A model generated the notes under the pieces. That model ran no database searches. It was not told where the DNA came from and saw only the letters and a list, made by a program, of their open reading frames with translations. 64,000 nucleotides of DNA, from NCBI RefSeq assembly GCF_003054705.1, contig NZ_QAYX01000022.1:558001-622000 (forward strand), given 5' to 3'. A program made the position numbers and the translations under genes. Positions 39,752 through 47,938 of this stretch are shown here, in pieces. Source of the DNA: Opitutus sp. ER46 (GTDB lineage: Bacteria > Verrucomicrobiota > Verrucomicrobiia > Opitutales > Opitutaceae). Within the stretch, counting starts at the first letter, position 1, and each line of letters starts with the position of its first letter.

Positions 39752-41554
39752 ATGCCCAACCTCAATGTGTTGGTCGTCGATGACGAAGCGGAGATTCTCG
39801 AGACCATGAAGGTCTTCCTGCGGCAACGCGGTGACAACTGCACCACCTGCAGCAGCGGCCCGGAAGCACTTCAGGTCATGCATGACCGGATCTTCGACGT
39901 CATGCTCAGCGATATCCGCATGCCCTGCATGGACGGCCTCGAACTCGTCCGGCGCGGCAAGCTTCTCCAGCCCCACACCGCCTGCATCCTAATGTCCGGT
40001 GCCGGCAGCCGCGGCGACATCATCGCCGCGCTCAAGGCCGGCGTGTTCGACTTCGTCGACAAACCCTTCTCCAGTCTGCCGGAACTCACAATGCTCCTAG
40101 AGCGGGCGGCAGAAAGCAGCCGGACCGCCCGCGAGCGCGATGCTCTGCTCGAAAACTTGAAGGAGCAGAATACGCAGTTGGAGTTCAGCCTGCTGCGTCT
40201 CCACGAAGCGTTTGGCCGGCTGCGCGAGCAGGAGGAGGCGCTCGAGTCGGACCTCTTCAAAGCGCAACTCGTCCAGCGCCGCTTTCTCCCGCCCGGGTTC
40301 CCGATGCTGCCAGGCCTCGATCTGTACGGACATTTCGAACCCTGCGAGCACCTCGGCGGTGACTTCTTCGGCACGCTGGCACTCCCCGATGGTCGCCTCG
40401 GGCTCTACCTGCTCGATGTCGCCGGCCACGGCGTGAGCGCCGCCATGCTCACCGTCACGCTCCGTGAGTTCCTCCGTGCCCCCCAGCGCCATGCGTCGGC
40501 CGCCGACCTGCAGTCCGCCCCCGATCAGATGCTGGCATACCTCAACGACACGCTGCGCGCGGAGGCCTTCGATCCTCCCGTGTTCGCCACCATGCTGTAC
40601 GCGGTGCTCGACCCGCAGACGGGCGAGGTGCGCCTCGCCGCGGCGGGCCATCCGCCGCCGCTCCTGCTCTCCGCCGCCGGCGAACCACGGTCGGTCTCCG
40701 TCCACGGCCCGGTCCTGGGCGGTCGCGCCGGGGCCCGCTACCAAGTCACCACGTGGACGCTCGAGCCCGGCGATACGATGCTCCTCTACTCCGACGGCCT
40801 CACCGAGGCGCGCGATGCGACCGGCCGCGAGTTTGGCATCGATACCCTGCAACACGTCCTGATGCACAACCACCGCCGACCTGCGATCGAGCTGGGCGAG
40901 GGCGTCGAGTCCGCCCTGCACGAACACCTCCGCGGCGCGACGGCCGCCGATGACGTGACCTTCCTGGTGGTCCGTCGGCCGGCAGCCGTCCCCACCGCCA
41001 CCGTCCCGGCCCCCGGCGGCGCCTCCCGCCTGGCTCCGGGCAGCGTGCGGGTGGTGCCCCCGCGCACGCTCCGGCACGTGCCGCCCGATACGGGCGGGCG
41101 GATTGCGGGCGGCTGGCATGGGGAGAGTTGCATCATCCGCCTCCGCGGCGTGGGCAACTGGCAGCTCGCGACCACTTTTCGCGAGATGTTCATCAAGGCC
41201 CGCGAGCGGACACAGGACCGCGTGGCGATCGACCTCGCCCAATGCCAGTTGCTCGACTCGACCATGCTCGGCGTGCTGCTCCAGCACGCGGCCAATCTCG
41301 TCTTGCACCAGCCCGGCCTGCGCGTCGTCGAACAGTTGCGCGAGATCGACGTGGCGGACCAGTTCACCCTGAGCCACGAGCCGTGCCCGCCGATGCAGGC
41401 GCCGATCGCGATCGAGCCGATGGACACCAAACAGCCCTGCTCCGAGCTGATTCTTTCCGCGCATCAAGCCCTGATGGACGCGTCTTCCCGCAACTATCAA
41501 CGGTTCGGCGCCGTCGTGGCGGCCCTGCGGCCGTCCGAGGACTCCGACACCTGA
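39752..41554 (+). CDS. REC - PP2C (SpoIIE/RsbU) phosphatase - STAS fusion
   Basis: A 600-residue signalling protein. Receiver with Asp54 (MLSDIRMPCMDG); a coiled-coil linker (about 125-175); a PP2C phosphatase (DFFGTLALPDGRLGLYLLDVAGHGVSAAM, AAAGHPPPLLL, LLYSDGLTEARDATGREFG, DDVTFLVVRR); and, after a Pro-rich linker, a STAS domain whose DLAQCQLLDSTMLGVLLQHA keeps the Ser that is phosphorylated in anti-sigma antagonists. In partner-switching systems the phosphatase dephosphorylates a separate STAS protein; here both are in one chain. Confidence 0.88.
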   Translation: MPNLNVLVVDDEAEILETMKVFLRQRGDNCTTCSSGPEALQVMHDRIFDVMLSDIRMPCMDGLELVRRGKLLQPHTACILMSGAGSRGDIIAALKAGVFDFVDKPFSSLPELTMLLERAAESSRTARERDALLENLKEQNTQLEFSLLRLHEAFGRLREQEEALESDLFKAQLVQRRFLPPGFPMLPGLDLYGHFEPCEHLGGDFFGTLALPDGRLGLYLLDVAGHGVSAAMLTVTLREFLRAPQRHASAADLQSAPDQMLAYLNDTLRAEAFDPPVFATMLYAVLDPQTGEVRLAAAGHPPPLLLSAAGEPRSVSVHGPVLGGRAGARYQVTTWTLEPGDTMLLYSDGLTEARDATGREFGIDTLQHVLMHNHRRPAIELGEGVESALHEHLRGATAADDVTFLVVRRPAAVPTATVPAPGGASRLAPGSVRVVPPRTLRHVPPDTGGRIAGGWHGESCIIRLRGVGNWQLATTFREMFIKARERTQDRVAIDLAQCQLLDSTMLGVLLQHAANLVLHQPGLRVVEQLREIDVADQFTLSHEPCPPMQAPIAIEPMDTKQPCSELILSAHQALMDASSRNYQRFGAVVAALRPSEDSDT

Positions 41555-41849
41555 CCTTGCCGCCCCGGCGGCACCCGAACGGGCTCCTTTCATCCGATCT
41601 GATCCGACTCGCAGGTATGTGGGGGTTGGGCGAGCCGGAGTGGGAGGTCGGATGGAGTGGAGGCGCTGTGGGAAGGGCCGCGGCTGCTCGCTCCAGCGAG
41701 AGTGGGACGCCGTGCCCGTTCGGGTGCTAGGTTGTCTGTGGGCGTGGGAACGATCGCGCCCGCCAGCGCGATCGGGAGGGAAGCCGCCGCGCGGAAGGCG
41801 CGGGGCGAAAGGACGAAGCAGGAAAGTCGGTCGTCATGGCGCGGTGACG
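41555..41849. other. Intergenic between convergent genes
   Basis: A 295-bp gap with no gene seen. Short inverted segments (GATCCGAC near 41594 and GTCGGAT near 41648) may fold, but no clean terminator can be named. Confidence 0.35.
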
Positions 41850-42320
41850 TCAGGCCGTGACTTTGCGGCGCCCGACCGTCGCGGCGTGCTGCAGCCGGTG
41901 GGCCTGCTGATGGCGGGGCGTGTGCGCGAGGACATCGAAGCGCGCCTTGGCGAGATTGTCGCGCACCTGGCGGTTGACGCCGACCCAGATGCAGTTGATC
42001 GGGCAACGCTCGGAGAGGGGGCACCCTTCGCCGCCGGGCACGCAGCGGTTGAGCGTGACGGGACCCTCGAGAGCCTCGACGACGTCGAGCAGGGTAATCT
42101 TGTCGGCCGGCCGGGCGAGTCGGATGCCGCCGCCCGCGCCGCGCACCGCCGTGACGATGCCCGCCTGCGCGAGCTGGCCGACAATGCGCCGCACGAAGGG
42201 CATCGGCAGCAGCCGCTCCTCGGCAACCTCGCGGATCGTGACCTGCACGTCATCGCCCAGGGAGGCGAGATGCAGCACCAGCCGCGCGGCGTAGTCCGTA
42301 TGTCGACCGATCGAGAGCAT
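41850..42320 (-). CDS. Rrf2-family transcriptional regulator
   Basis: A 156-residue Rrf2 protein. Winged helix with RHTDYAARLVLHLASLG and PMPFVRRIVGQLAQAGIVTAVRGAGGGIRLAR, followed by the cysteine cluster at residues 93, 100, 106 and 110 (GCPLSERCPINC) that would hold an iron-sulfur cluster, as in NsrR/IscR. It is therefore probably a sensor of NO, oxygen or Fe-S status. The target is unclear. The C-terminal tail is rich in His and basic residues (HTPRHQQAHRLQHAATVGRRK). Confidence 0.88.
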   Translation of the reverse strand: MLSIGRHTDYAARLVLHLASLGDDVQVTIREVAEERLLPMPFVRRIVGQLAQAGIVTAVRGAGGGIRLARPADKITLLDVVEALEGPVTLNRCVPGGEGCPLSERCPINCIWVGVNRQVRDNLAKARFDVLAHTPRHQQAHRLQHAATVGRRKVTA

Positions 42321-42442
42321 GAAGATGGGAAAGATGACAGCTCCGGTAACATTACCATGTCAATCACCTTTTCGGCGCCTCCGCCGCCGAAGAGATCCCC
42401 GTTCAACGCCGGCCGGCCAAGCTGCACCAACTGCGCAAACAA

Positions 42443-42519
42443 TGGCGCGGTGGGCGAGACTCGAACTCGCGACCGACGGTTTAGAAAACCGTTGCTCTAT
42501 CCGGCTGAGCTACCACCGC
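42443..42519 (-). tRNA. tRNA-Arg(UCU)
   Basis: Acceptor arms GCGGTGG and CCACCGC, anticodon loop TTTCTAA with anticodon TCT, T arm GAGTTCGAGTC, discriminator G, and CCA encoded. Confidence 0.96.
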
Positions 42520-42582
42520 AAAGAAGACACGGACGGGTAGTCAGGACGCCCCCGGCCGACAAGGGCAAAACCCCGGCCCCGA

Positions 42583-42954
42583 TTACGCCGCCGGAGGCGC
42601 GGGATCGCCGGATGGCGGTAGCTGCTGAGACGATGGGGCTTCCTCGTCAGCGGAAATGTACTCCAGGTCAAGGGGCCGGAAGTGGCCCCAGATGCGGACA
42701 CCGAGGTAAGCCCCTACCCAGGCAAACAAGGACACGAACAGGACAAAGATCGGGGCCATGATAATCGCCGCGAGCAACCCCATGATGCCGGTGACAGGCC
42801 GGCCAGAGACCGCGACCGTATTGGCACCAAAGAGGGCAAGAACTCCGAAGAATAGAGCCATCGGGCAGATCACGGTCGCCGACCCGACCAGCACAAGTTT
42901 GAGCATCGACCCGGACCTGATCCGCCGCAGGCGTATTACTTTTGGGATGGGCAT
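42583..42954 (-). CDS. Small membrane protein of unknown function
   Basis: A 123-residue protein. A basic N terminus (MPIPKVIRLRRIRSG) is followed by two hydrophobic segments (about 17-45 and 55-88) and a Pro/acidic cytosolic tail. No family is recognised. It lies 63 bp upstream of tRNA-Arg on the same strand. Confidence 0.55.
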   Translation of the reverse strand: MPIPKVIRLRRIRSGSMLKLVLVGSATVICPMALFFGVLALFGANTVAVSGRPVTGIMGLLAAIIMAPIFVLFVSLFAWVGAYLGVRIWGHFRPLDLEYISADEEAPSSQQLPPSGDPAPPAA

Positions 42955-43036
42955 AGTTGTGTGGCTTCGTCGCAAGGATTGAGGCAAGGCGTCTCGGAAT
43001 CGGCTCAGATGCCGATCCTCCCTCTGCCGGGCTGAC

Positions 43037-43348
43037 TCACGAGCTCGTGTGCTGCGTTTTCTGGAGGTACTGGATGCTGACGCCGTCCATCGCGAGGGAG
43101 ACGTCGTTGTGGCCGAAGCCCTCGAGCGGGTTGTGCCAGAGGATCTTTCCATCCTCGCCGTCGAGGCAGAACAGATGACCGGCGCAGCCGGCGAAGACGA
43201 TCGAGCCGCGCAACAAGACGGTGACGTCCTCGTGGCTCGTCGCCGAAAGGAGCGAGCCGGTCTTGAGCGACGTCTTCCAGGCGAGCTTACCTGTGCCCGG
43301 GTCGATCCGGGCGACGGTGCCGTTGCAGCCGATGATGAGATTTTCCAT
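43037..43348 (-). CDS. Short PQQ-like beta-propeller protein
   Basis: A 103-residue protein with two WD-like/PQQ repeats: ARIDPGTGKLAWKTSLKTG and FCLDGEDGKILWHNPLEG, the AxDxxTGxxxW pattern. A full propeller needs seven or eight blades, so this is a fragment or a small oligomerising repeat protein. There is no signal peptide. Function unknown; it could be a remnant of a larger BamB-like gene. Confidence 0.6.
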   Translation of the reverse strand: MENLIIGCNGTVARIDPGTGKLAWKTSLKTGSLLSATSHEDVTVLLRGSIVFAGCAGHLFCLDGEDGKILWHNPLEGFGHNDVSLAMDGVSIQYLQKTQHTSS

Positions 43349-43591
43349 GGGGAGGGTCTTGCGCCGGCGCCTCGGCGCTTCTGCACCGACGCGACAACAA
43401 ATTGTTCAGGAGAATGGGCAGGCCGTCCGCACTATGGCAATCCATTGGATCTGCGCCCCCCCTGCTCCACCGTGGCCGCCATCCACTCGGAGAAACGGAC
43501 GAACGCCCCCGCCGCCGCCGTCGACAACTGCGCCGAGAACCGCCTTTCCGGAGCCTCAAAAGAAAATTTCGAGCGACCGGGAAAACCACGC
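43349..43591. other. Intergenic upstream of tRNA-Asp
   Basis: About 240 bp, no gene supported. The following tRNA promoter is listed separately. Confidence 0.35.
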
Positions 43592-43619
43592 TTGACTCGC
43601 GATTTTCGAAACCTACGTT
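43592..43619 (+). promoter_or_regulatory. Possible sigma-70 promoter of tRNA-Asp
   Basis: TTGACT, a 16-bp spacer and TACGTT, 22 bp before the tRNA. The -35 is good; the -10 matches only partly. Confidence 0.4.
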
Positions 43620-43640
43620 CCGCCTCCTTTCCCGATTAAC

Positions 43641-43717
43641 GGGGTGGTAGCTCAGCTGGTTAGAGCGTCTGCCTGTCACGCAGAAGGTCGCGGGTTCGAG
43701 TCCCGTCCATCCCGCCA
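43641..43717 (+). tRNA. tRNA-Asp(GUC), island attachment gene
   Basis: Acceptor arms GGGGTGG and CCATCCC, anticodon loop CTGTCAC with anticodon GTC, T arm GGGTTCGAGTCCC, discriminator G, and CCA encoded. Its last 29 bases are part of the 31-bp attachment repeat. Confidence 0.97.
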
Positions 43718-43719
43718 TT
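43689..43719 (+). repeat. attL: 3' end of tRNA-Asp
   Basis: A 31-bp segment (T arm, acceptor 3' strand, CCA and TT) identical to 56557-56587. This is how integrases that use tRNA 3' ends leave their mark. Confidence 0.9.
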
Positions 43720-43735
43720 CGTCCGATTTTTGCAG

Positions 43736-43767
43736 AAGGCCTGTTTCCCTCGCGGAACGGGCCTTTT
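43736..43767 (+). terminator. Terminator after tRNA-Asp
   Basis: AAGGCC and GTTTCC pair with GGAAC and GGCCTT across loop CTCGC, with a T run at the 3' end. It lies just inside the island. Confidence 0.75.
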
Positions 43768-43855
43768 GCCTATGTATCTACGACTTACGCGGGTTCCGAC
43801 CGTTTGCACGGTCGGTCACGATTGCGCTCCGTTGTGCACGATTAGCGGTTCTAGA

Positions 43856-43873
43856 AACCACCAAGAAACCACC
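43856..43873 (+). repeat. Putative integrase arm site, left end
   Basis: AACCACCAAGAAACCACC, a direct repeat of AACCACC, found again in the same orientation at the right end (56481-56498). CGGTCGGTCAC lies 47 bp before it here and 41 bp before it at the right end. Confidence 0.55.
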
Positions 43874-43907
43874 GGAACCGCCATCACTTCGAGGCGCGTT
43901 CACGGTG

Positions 43908-44264
43908 TTAGCTGCCACTCTTTGGATCGGCAGGGCCTCGCTCAGTATTGAAGCGCGCTGCAAGTATCCGCTTGTGCTCTGCTTCGCGAATTCGTCGGTA
44001 GTCAGCCTCGGCAACCGCGCGCGCCAGTTCGTCGTCATCAATCTCGCTTCCGTCGTCGATGCCATGGCTCAGCCTTTCCCGCGCGATTGGAATGAGGTGT
44101 TCGACCGCAATCGACTGACGCAGGCACGTGGCGAGTTCGTGGTTGGTTAGGCTGCCGGTTGGCTTTGTCCACGCGTGCCGAACGCGGTCGATCAGCGAGC
44201 TGTCGCGACATGGCTCCTTCCATGGGCCGACAATATCCTCGAGAGTCTGGTTTACGATCGCCAT
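43908..44264 (-). CDS. CdiI-like immunity protein
   Basis: A 118-residue protein resembling the contact-dependent growth inhibition immunity family (CdiI_2): TLEDIVGPWKEPCRDSSLIDRV, then TGSLTNHELATCLRQSIAVEHLIPIARERL. Such proteins neutralise the nuclease tip of a CdiA or another polymorphic toxin. No toxin gene is adjacent, so it would be an orphan. It follows the membrane gene by 5 bp and is probably cotranscribed with it. The right-hand module lacks this gene. Confidence 0.6.
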   Translation of the reverse strand: MAIVNQTLEDIVGPWKEPCRDSSLIDRVRHAWTKPTGSLTNHELATCLRQSIAVEHLIPIARERLSHGIDDGSEIDDDELARAVAEADYRRIREAEHKRILAARFNTERGPADPKSGS

Positions 44265-44269
44265 GTGGA

Positions 44270-45016
44270 TCAGGGAAGCCGTGGTCCAGATTTGGATGAT
44301 CCGGGAAGCCAAGCACTGCCCATGGTGGCCTTGCCGCTGGAGACGACGTTCACAAAATACACCGCAAGGAATATCAACACGACGCTTAACGCCCAGGTCG
44401 GGGGCATCACGTTGGTGAAGGCGTTGACGATTGCGACCACCAGAATCGTGCTGCCGTAGACTGTGCGACGCACGGACCGCCTGCGCAGCAGGAGTTGGCG
44501 CGCAGCTTCGCAGAACGTAAAGAGCACCGTAGCCCGCATCAAGGCCTCGGGCGCGAAGAAATTCGGAAGATGCGGCGTGAGGCGCACCCGGTTGAGGGTA
44601 TCCGCGAACTCGATGGTGAACGCGATGCAGGCCACGGACGTTACCACGACGGCACTGTGGCTCAGCAGCGTGCGGAGTGCCGACAACATCTCCGGCGCCT
44701 CGCCCGTCTGACGCCGAAGGAAAACTGCCAGCGCGCCAATTGGAAGCATCGCCGCGATCCAAGGCGCCATCAGCACAGCGATCGAGGGCGCATACGGGTG
44801 TCCAAAACGCACGTACCGGTAGGACGGCACGATGATCACAGCGGCCGAAACGATCGCGCACACAAGCGCGGCAATGCGACCGTGTTTGGGGTACTGCAGC
44901 AGGATCACCCGAATGAACAGCGTCGCGGCCAGCGGCACGTACACACACAGGAGAAGCTGCTGCTCGAACAGTTCGTATCGTGGCGGGCCGTCCAAAAGGA
45001 ATGCGATCGGCAACAT
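44270..45016 (-). CDS. Polytopic membrane protein, left copy of duplicated pair
   Basis: A 248-residue protein with about seven hydrophobic helices, beginning MLPIAFLLDGPPRYELFEQQLLLCVYV. No known family. A second copy, roughly 70 percent identical, lies at 56812-57519 outside the island. The strong constraint between the copies (for example IVPSYRYVRFGHPYAPS is unchanged) shows that both are or were functional. It is divergent from the DUF2059 gene in both places. Confidence 0.65.
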   Translation of the reverse strand: MLPIAFLLDGPPRYELFEQQLLLCVYVPLAATLFIRVILLQYPKHGRIAALVCAIVSAAVIIVPSYRYVRFGHPYAPSIAVLMAPWIAAMLPIGALAVFLRRQTGEAPEMLSALRTLLSHSAVVVTSVACIAFTIEFADTLNRVRLTPHLPNFFAPEALMRATVLFTFCEAARQLLLRRRSVRRTVYGSTILVVAIVNAFTNVMPPTWALSVVLIFLAVYFVNVVSSGKATMGSAWLPGSSKSGPRLP

Positions 45017-45192
45017 GGGGCAGTTGATTCTGACTATTCAGAACCCACGCCTCACACGAGGCGACTAGAAATCCGCCCCGCACCTCAAGTACGACGGCTG
45101 TACGGGAGCGAAGCTGAGGAAGCATGCCCTGAAGCTGCATGAGCAGGGATGCGGGCTTGCGCAGCCGCACGGTTCGGGCGATACCCAAAACG

Positions 45193-45837
45193 ATGACTAC
45201 GTGCGCGCCGATTCGCTGGTTTCCGCGTGTCTTGCTGATGTGGATCGGTGTCGCTGTGTTGCTGACAACAACGGCCAGCGCAGATGACGCTCGCGAGCGT
45301 CTTGTGCAGCGAACCTACAACGCTCTGGCCTTGGAACAGGAGTTTGCCTCCGCCCACCACGAGTACCTGAAGTTCTTGAAGGCACGGAGCACCAGCTCGG
45401 GCTATCAGGCTGCCGTCGCGCATGTCGGGGATCGCATGATCATGTCGGATTACCGCGCTCGGATCAGCTCGTTTCTGGCCAACACATTCTCGGACGACGA
45501 ACTTTCGGTGATTGCGGACTACTTCGAGAGTCGTGGCGGGCAGGAAGTGCTGAACTACGAGCGCCGATCCCGCTCAATGCGCAACCATCCGGGATTCGAT
45601 GTGAATGCCGAGGCAAGGCGGTTTGCTGAAGGGCAGCCCAAAGGGGATCAATCTGCGTTTCGGGCCTTCAACGACTCGGCGGCCGGGCGACGCTTTCAGC
45701 CTAAGCATCAAGAGCTAGTCAGGTTTGTTCTCCAGCTCGTTGGACAACTTGGGGGACGAAATCCTTGCGAAGATCGCGGCAGAGCACAAATCACGCCCCG
45801 GCCCATAGATTGGACGGTTGCCCGATTGACCCCATGA
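45193..45837 (+). CDS. Secreted DUF2059 protein, left copy with 3' frameshift
   Basis: A signal peptide (to about residue 30) and a DUF2059 core (RISSFLANTFSDDELSVIADYFESRGGQEVLNYERR). In the right-hand copy the end reads LGDEILAKMAAES. Here the run of five G at 45751-45755, against four in the other copy, shifts the frame to LGGRNPCEDRG; with four G it would read LGDEILAKIAAEHKSRPGP and stop at 45806. As it stands the frame ends in a 4-bp overlap with the rhomboid gene. Confidence 0.75.
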   Translation: MTTCAPIRWFPRVLLMWIGVAVLLTTTASADDARERLVQRTYNALALEQEFASAHHEYLKFLKARSTSSGYQAAVAHVGDRMIMSDYRARISSFLANTFSDDELSVIADYFESRGGQEVLNYERRSRSMRNHPGFDVNAEARRFAEGQPKGDQSAFRAFNDSAAGRRFQPKHQELVRFVLQLVGQLGGRNPCEDRGRAQITPRPIDWTVARLTP

Positions 45838-47423
45838 AGGACACGGATCGTCCAAGGCAAATCGCGCCGGGCAGGCCGCGTCGGCTTACAAAGGCAGAAA
45901 GCGCGCAATTCAAGTGGCGTACGATTATCCTTCCGTCGGCACTGGGCAGCATCGGCTTCATTGGTGGCCTATCACTACTCCACTCGCTCCTGATAGCGGT
46001 GTTCGCCGTCCCGCCGCTGCCTGAAGACGTACTGAAGCTCTGGCTCCCGCTTTTCCTCCCGTGGGTTGTCATTCTGGGAGTTCTGCGTCGCCGCCTCAAG
46101 CTGCTGCGTTGGTACCGGGATTGGTTTACCGGAGCCATGCTCGTTTGGTTCGTCATCAGTTGCCCAAGCATTATCGCCCAACACTACATCGCTGATGCCG
46201 TCGGGAAGCTCACTCGAGTAACCCGCATCAGCGAGGTCCGCGGCCTACCTCAGAGCCGCTTTTGGATGGCATCAAGCTGGACCGGGGACAAGCGAGGCGC
46301 ACTTCGATCAGTTGAGATGTCCGTTAGCGGAAAACACTCGGAGTATTTCGACATCACGGTGCGGTATGCGGTGCCGCTCACGGACCCGAACACGAAGCGC
46401 GACAGCCAAAGCCCTTCCGCTTGGCTGGCGCTCAAGTACAATCGGCGCCTAAACAATAGCTCCGATCCGGCGTCCAAGCAGAGCGCTGTAAATGACCTCT
46501 GGTCCGAAGCCGCAAGAAAGCTGGCGGCAGACGATCTCCGATGGGTGACGTTTTTCTCAATTGAGGGAAACACCCGCGCGCGGCGCGCGATCGAGTCGAT
46601 GTTGCGCGATGCTTCGGCTCCGGCTGCGCCGCTGCTAGCACCACACGATGGAGAATTCGAGGATAGGACCGGTAGCTCCCTTCCGTGGGCCTTTGGAACG
46701 TTCGCCATCGGGTTTACACTCTGGTGTGCGGTGATACTGCTAGTGAGGCTGGACAGCAGCCGCGTCAGGGAATGGCAGATTGGCGATTCGTCCGCGGATA
46801 AGATCGCCGGTTTGTGGCTCCTGACTCCAAGGGACGGTTACGTGGTGACGCCGGTCTTGTTGTTCCTGAACGTCGCGGTCTGGCTAGTAATGGCCTCGCA
46901 GGACGTAGGACTGGGGCATACGTCGGCCAACGACCTCATTACCTGGGGTGCTGCATATCGGCCGTTGATTGCGCAAGGTGAATTCTGGCGGCTCATCACG
47001 TCCTCGTTCGTGCACGCCAACCTTCTGCACATCGTCAACAATGCTGTGATGCTCGTGCTGATCGGATCCGTAATGGAGCAGTCGGTGAGGTCCTCATGGT
47101 ATGCGGCGGTTTATGCGCTGAGCGGCTTGGTGGGGATTTCCGTTAGCGTTGCCTGGCATCCGAACACTGCGATTGTCGGCGCGTCGGCTGCGATCTTTGG
47201 TCTCGCTGGGTACGGAATCGTTGAACTGCTTATCAGGCGGGACAGCATCGGAGCGGCTCCTGCTCTGCTCAAGATCGCCGCAGTGTATCTCGGCATCAAT
47301 CTCGTGATTGGGATCGTCCTGCCAGGAGTAGACCTCGTTGCGCACGTGGCAGGACTCGGTACCGGTGCCGCGCTAGGTGTGTTCCGGTGTCTCGTTCCTG
47401 CTTTACGCACCGGCGATCGCTGA
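45834..47423 (+). CDS. Rhomboid-family intramembrane serine protease
   Basis: A 529-residue membrane protein. The C-terminal half is a rhomboid core: FWRLITSSFVHANLLHIVNNAVML (loop 1 and helix 2), GASAAIFGLAGYG with catalytic Ser451, and HVAGLGTGAALG with catalytic His504. The N-terminal half has three to four extra helices around a soluble domain (about 125-285). Rhomboids cut substrates within the membrane. What this one cuts is unknown, but secreted or membrane neighbours in the island are candidates. ATG 45834 overlaps the preceding stop. Confidence 0.85.
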   Translation: MKDTDRPRQIAPGRPRRLTKAESAQFKWRTIILPSALGSIGFIGGLSLLHSLLIAVFAVPPLPEDVLKLWLPLFLPWVVILGVLRRRLKLLRWYRDWFTGAMLVWFVISCPSIIAQHYIADAVGKLTRVTRISEVRGLPQSRFWMASSWTGDKRGALRSVEMSVSGKHSEYFDITVRYAVPLTDPNTKRDSQSPSAWLALKYNRRLNNSSDPASKQSAVNDLWSEAARKLAADDLRWVTFFSIEGNTRARRAIESMLRDASAPAAPLLAPHDGEFEDRTGSSLPWAFGTFAIGFTLWCAVILLVRLDSSRVREWQIGDSSADKIAGLWLLTPRDGYVVTPVLLFLNVAVWLVMASQDVGLGHTSANDLITWGAAYRPLIAQGEFWRLITSSFVHANLLHIVNNAVMLVLIGSVMEQSVRSSWYAAVYALSGLVGISVSVAWHPNTAIVGASAAIFGLAGYGIVELLIRRDSIGAAPALLKIAAVYLGINLVIGIVLPGVDLVAHVAGLGTGAALGVFRCLVPALRTGDR

Positions 47424-47427
47424 GCCC

Positions 47428-47916
47428 TCAGCCGCTTTCGTACGCCTCACGAATCCTCCGAGACTTGATTTCGCCGCGTTGGCAGGCCTCGCAACCGCAG
47501 GGTTTACGGCCCTTCGCCTCGGGGTAATACCGCCAGCCGACCCCTTGCGACGGTGTGTACACGCGCATGATTTCAGATGAAGTGATCTTGCGCGGGATCA
47601 TCACCTGCAGCCCCAGTCCAGACGTGTGCTCTCGAAAGACGCGGATTGCACCGACTGCGGTCGTGTCGAGGGGCTCCTGCCCGTAGTGGCCGACGCGCAC
47701 TTGTTCCTCGTCCGGTATCCGGAACTGGACGGCGGCGATGGTGCGGATTCCGCGTCGCTTCAGCTCACGCACCCACTGGTGCGAGACCATGAAGTTCTCG
47801 AGAACAGGTGTGGCGAAGACGTACTCCTCCCCGTTCCAGATCTCGCTCGGCTTGATGCCGGTCTTGGCGATCCGCTTCGCCAGCCGTTCGTCGGTCAAGT
47901 GGATGAATTGGGCCAT
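47428..47916 (-). CDS. Conserved-type hypothetical protein with Cys motif
   Basis: A 162-residue soluble protein starting MAQFIHLTDERLAKRIAKTGIKPSEIW, with NFMVSHQWVRELKRRGIRTIAAVQFRIPDEE and near the end RKPCGCEACQRGEIKSRRIRE. The Cys-rich tail (CGCEAC) could bind metal. It has the look of a family found in polymorphic-toxin neighbourhoods, but I cannot name a function. Confidence 0.6.
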   Translation of the reverse strand: MAQFIHLTDERLAKRIAKTGIKPSEIWNGEEYVFATPVLENFMVSHQWVRELKRRGIRTIAAVQFRIPDEEQVRVGHYGQEPLDTTAVGAIRVFREHTSGLGLQVMIPRKITSSEIMRVYTPSQGVGWRYYPEAKGRKPCGCEACQRGEIKSRRIREAYESG

Positions 47917-47938
47917 GAGTCAGAGCACTCGGTATGGC

